Made by a program: the position numbers and the translations under genes
Notes under the pieces: generated by a model
Told to the model about the DNA's origin: nothing
Seen by the model: the letters and a program-made list of their open reading frames with translations, nothing else
Databases searched by the model: none
DNA from: Amblyornis subalaris
Lineage: Eukaryota > Chordata > Aves > Passeriformes > Ptilonorhynchidae
DNA: 64,000 nucleotides
Assembly (NCBI GenBank): GCA_018881555.1
Contig: JACAXG010000094.1
Span: 186,001 to 250,000 of the forward strand
Direction of reading: 5' to 3'
In this document: positions 61,073-64,000 of the stretch, piece by piece
How positions within the stretch are numbered: position 1 is the stretch's first letter
How the letters are laid out: each line of letters starts with the position of its first letter

Positions 61073-64000
61073 CGTATAATTACTGAGTGAGACTGCCAAT
61101 ATTTGTTGTTACAAATCAAGGCCAGAGGAAAACTTCTCAGATGGCTTCAAAGCCCCAGTTCTCATCTCCAAGCCCAGTTCCCTCCCCCGCTTCCTTCCAG
61201 CAGCATTAACTTTTTCTTTGCAATCTCACAAATCGGAAAAAGAGTAACCTCTAAAGCTGTTTTAGACTGAAGGTCAGAATTCAAAGGATTGGTAACTTTA
61301 TCCACAGAGCCTTGCAATCACATTGCTATTGGAAACACACCCAGAAGCACCAGCACTCGAGATGTTTTTATTAAGCAATGTCAATAGGTACGAAATTTGA
61401 AGGTTGGTTTGTTGGGGTTTTTTTTCCATAATGTAAGGTTTATCAAGACTCATATTTGCAAGAGATCAAATTGCTTTCTGCCACTGAATTTTAGTTTAAC
61501 GTTCTCTGAGGTAAGGAAACTGGGCTCTGTGTTACATGCTAATGAAAACAGCAGCTTTGGTTTGTTTATCTAAATACTTAAAGAGAGGCACCTCTTGCAG
61601 CCAAAATGTAAACAAAGCTCAAACTCTTTTTACTGCTTGGATACTCCCAGGCTTCTAATACAGATTTTTTTTTTTTCTAATTAAGGGCATTATACATATT
61701 TTTACACATATATCCTGCTTTACAATCTACCTTTCCAAAGAAATATTTAATTATTAATCCAATTATTCATAATTATGGCTATATTTGGAACCCACAAACA
61801 CAAGATGACAGATCTCTTTCAAACCTGGGCTCAAGGGAAAAAAGAACTCACAGAGAGAAGTCAGAACTTTTGTCCCTGCAAACCTGTCTCTAATTTAGAG
61901 GGAAATAGGTTAAAATAAGGATTTCAAGAGGGTTTCACAAGACTTAAGAACAAGCAAAGGTGTGATTCCAAAATCTAAAAAAGCAAATCATATACCTTGT
62001 CCCTCTGTCTTGTACCACATTTGCATGCACAAAAGACTGAAGCATTCATATCCACCCAAGTGATTCACCTGACNAAGTTCTGAAAATGCATCTTCAAGGA
62101 TGCCTTGCCTTCTACAATACAGGAATCTCCATAGACAACCACCTTCATTAAACAATGTTGCTAAACTAGGCACAGACTAATGCACTGGATGCCAATTTAC
62201 GAGCTGAGAGACACAGCATGGGTGCTGCACACTGAGCAGAGGCTGAACGCTTTGCATGCAGTGGTACCACAAGAATGCAACATCATAAGGAGAAGAAGAC
62301 ACAAAGATACACACAACGGAAGACAACCACATGAAGGACTTGAAACAAAGTTGGGTGAGCAGAGATAAACTGTTTTTAACTCTTACAATTTGATTTTTTA
62401 AAAATTGCAATTTGGCAGCTATCAGTATAAGGAATGTGTTGAGTGCAACTCAGAAATGCTTATTTGTGTTTGGTGCATCTACTGCCATTATAATCACAAG
62501 CAGGGTACCTTTTGTAATCAGGCTGATTTTTAATAGCTCATCTGGAAAGAGACAATTNTAAATTAGAGACACCATATTAGTGGCTTTAGTAGACTAACAG
62601 TGCACTAGCTTGAAACATATTTCACCAATGTACTCCACCACAGATGAGTGCTTGTTGAAATAAAGTCAAAATTAAAATGCTGAGGACTGAATGCTGCAAG
62701 GGATGCCTTATGGGGCCTGGGACACCAGGGCTCCATTGCCCTGGCTGAGGACACCTCTTGCTCCACCAAGCCCCAATGGGCTGTGGCCATACAGTAAAGC
62801 ATCCCTAGNCCCTGCAGGCACTGATGAAGTGCTTACCCACCCCTCAAGCGTCCAGAATGAAGGCTGGAGGGGGACCAGGAGGGGGACCTCCTGAACCTTA
62901 ATCTGTATCTAGAAGGGTTTTGAATTCAGAAAGAGTCTCAGGAACTGTGTGGTGCCTACAGTTGGAAAGAGGGGAAATCCAAGGGATGGAGAATGGCTGC
63001 CCCTCAGCTGGACACAGCTTGGGCACTGCACTGTAAGGCTCCCATTCCTCTGTGAAACCCTAAAAACCTGCCACAAANCAGCAATGATAACCCTACAGTG
63101 CATTTCTCTTTTCTCCTGTCTCCTCTCTCATAAAATCCTCATTGGTTTTAGTAGGTTGGGGGTTTTTTTAATGAGAAAAAACTATTAACATTTTCACCTC
63201 CAAGATACTATAAAATATTGTGTATGCATCTCTCAAGTGTGAATTAAAACAGGATCAATTCCATGCTAATTTGCCTCAGACATATGTGGTATGTGAAGCA
63301 CAGCAGGGGCTTTATACAAATCTTTCTCTACTAGTTCATGAATGACAGGATTTGGCTTTCATTTCTCTGGTCAGTAAGTAAATAATAGTAAACAGTTATG
63401 CAGCATGCATCATAGAGTAGCATCTTTTAGGTCAACTATATTTTATGTCAATCTAATGTGGGGTTGCCTAAAATAGTTTCTACCATCTGAAGAACATGCA
63501 GGATGAAATGGACTTGAGCAGCTCCTATATTACAAGGTTGCTATCTACCAGTGCTGGGGTCTGCTTCAGCCCAGGCCATGTCCTGCAGTCCAATCCAAAG
63601 GTGGACTGTAGTACCCGTTAATTGTCCTTTTGACCTCAAAAGNGCTGTGTACTGCTGGTTGGAGTCTATCCTCACAGTCCAGGTTGCAGGAAACAGGTCT
63701 AGTTATCTTGTCATGTTTGGATGCACTGAAGTTCGCCAAGACACCATTTCTCAAAATTTGAATGGGTACAATAAAATGACTCAAAGTGAATGGCAATGAA
63801 AAAATAGCTGNAAGTTAATACGCAGTAAAAATGTTTCCTGTTAGTTTAGGACTTCAGAGACCCTGAATAAGAGGTTTGAAGACTTCTGTTTATGTTTGGT
63901 TTAGAAATTCATGTTTATGAATAAAAAAAGAATAAATCACAGNGATTTAAGAGATTGGTTTGAGATAGTGATTTGCTAAATCTTTACATTCACCTAAGCT

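Larger units (their letters stand above)
54801..64000. other. 5' flank upstream of EYA1 (9.2 kb)
   Basis: No gene recognised. 54900-57200 is strongly AT-rich with several TAATTA/TTAAT homeodomain-type motifs and a 16-bp palindrome. It also holds a C11 run (55765-55775), a MIR-like remnant (57225-57313), a (TG)n(TA)n microsatellite (58700-58726) and a 17-bp perfect hairpin (61034-61072). 62690-63060 is a GC-richer block of unknown origin. The short frames here show no family resemblance. Confidence 0.65.

Noticed and set aside
62690..63060. Possible retroviral LTR or gene in a GC-richer block
   Set aside because: No TG...CA ends, polyadenylation pair, target duplication or protein similarity could be shown.

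Overview
The window is a piece of vertebrate nuclear DNA, most likely from a bird. Three things point that way: a single gene split into short exons with GT-AG introns, AT-rich introns, and chicken-repeat-1 (CR1) LINE 3' ends finishing in the typical ATTCTATGATTCT-type tail. About fifty isolated single N bases are scattered from 9815 onward, one of them inside a codon. There are no operons, phage or CRISPR arrays, and nearly all the short open frames are chance frames in introns or flank.

The only gene recognised is EYA1 (Eyes absent homolog 1, a transcriptional co-activator and HAD-family tyrosine phosphatase), on the minus strand. Transcription runs from about 54.3-54.8 kb down and off the left edge. 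I place a probable non-coding first exon with a consensus donor at 54273, in a CpG island at 54090-54800. Eleven exons follow (E2 48742-48791, E3 47207-47334, E4 34756-34836, E5 32777-32846, E6 32254-32399, E7 28030-28167, E8 21536-21618, E9 20930-21116, E10 9697-9836, E11 8425-8508, E12 2365-2454). Spliced together they give an uninterrupted frame of 381 residues from the MEMQDL start. This covers the whole N-terminal transactivation region and the first ~58 residues of the Eya domain, including the DLDET catalytic loop. The remaining ~210 residues of the Eya domain lie beyond base 1.

The most interesting observation is an extra, phase-compatible 63-bp exon (45343-45405) between E3 and E4. 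It encodes a TADWLLS peptide that matches an exon of the paralogue EYA4 and is absent from the EYA1 protein as I remember it. Related points are a tandem NAGNAG acceptor at E6 that would toggle NR-P and K-P (the latter is the EYA4 form), and an in-frame E2 upstream of the usual start that resembles the EYA4 N-terminus.

The rest is introns and about 9 kb of 5' flank. Recognisable contents are a ~660-bp CR1 3' end (37182-37845), a short CR1 tail (12008-12121), a decayed CR1-type reverse-transcriptase fragment (13300-13690), a few ancient MIR-like palindromic repeats, simple repeats, G-quadruplex-type runs, some CpG-rich patches and several perfect inverted repeats. I do not see a novel multi-gene system; the novelty here is at the level of EYA1 splicing and promoter structure.
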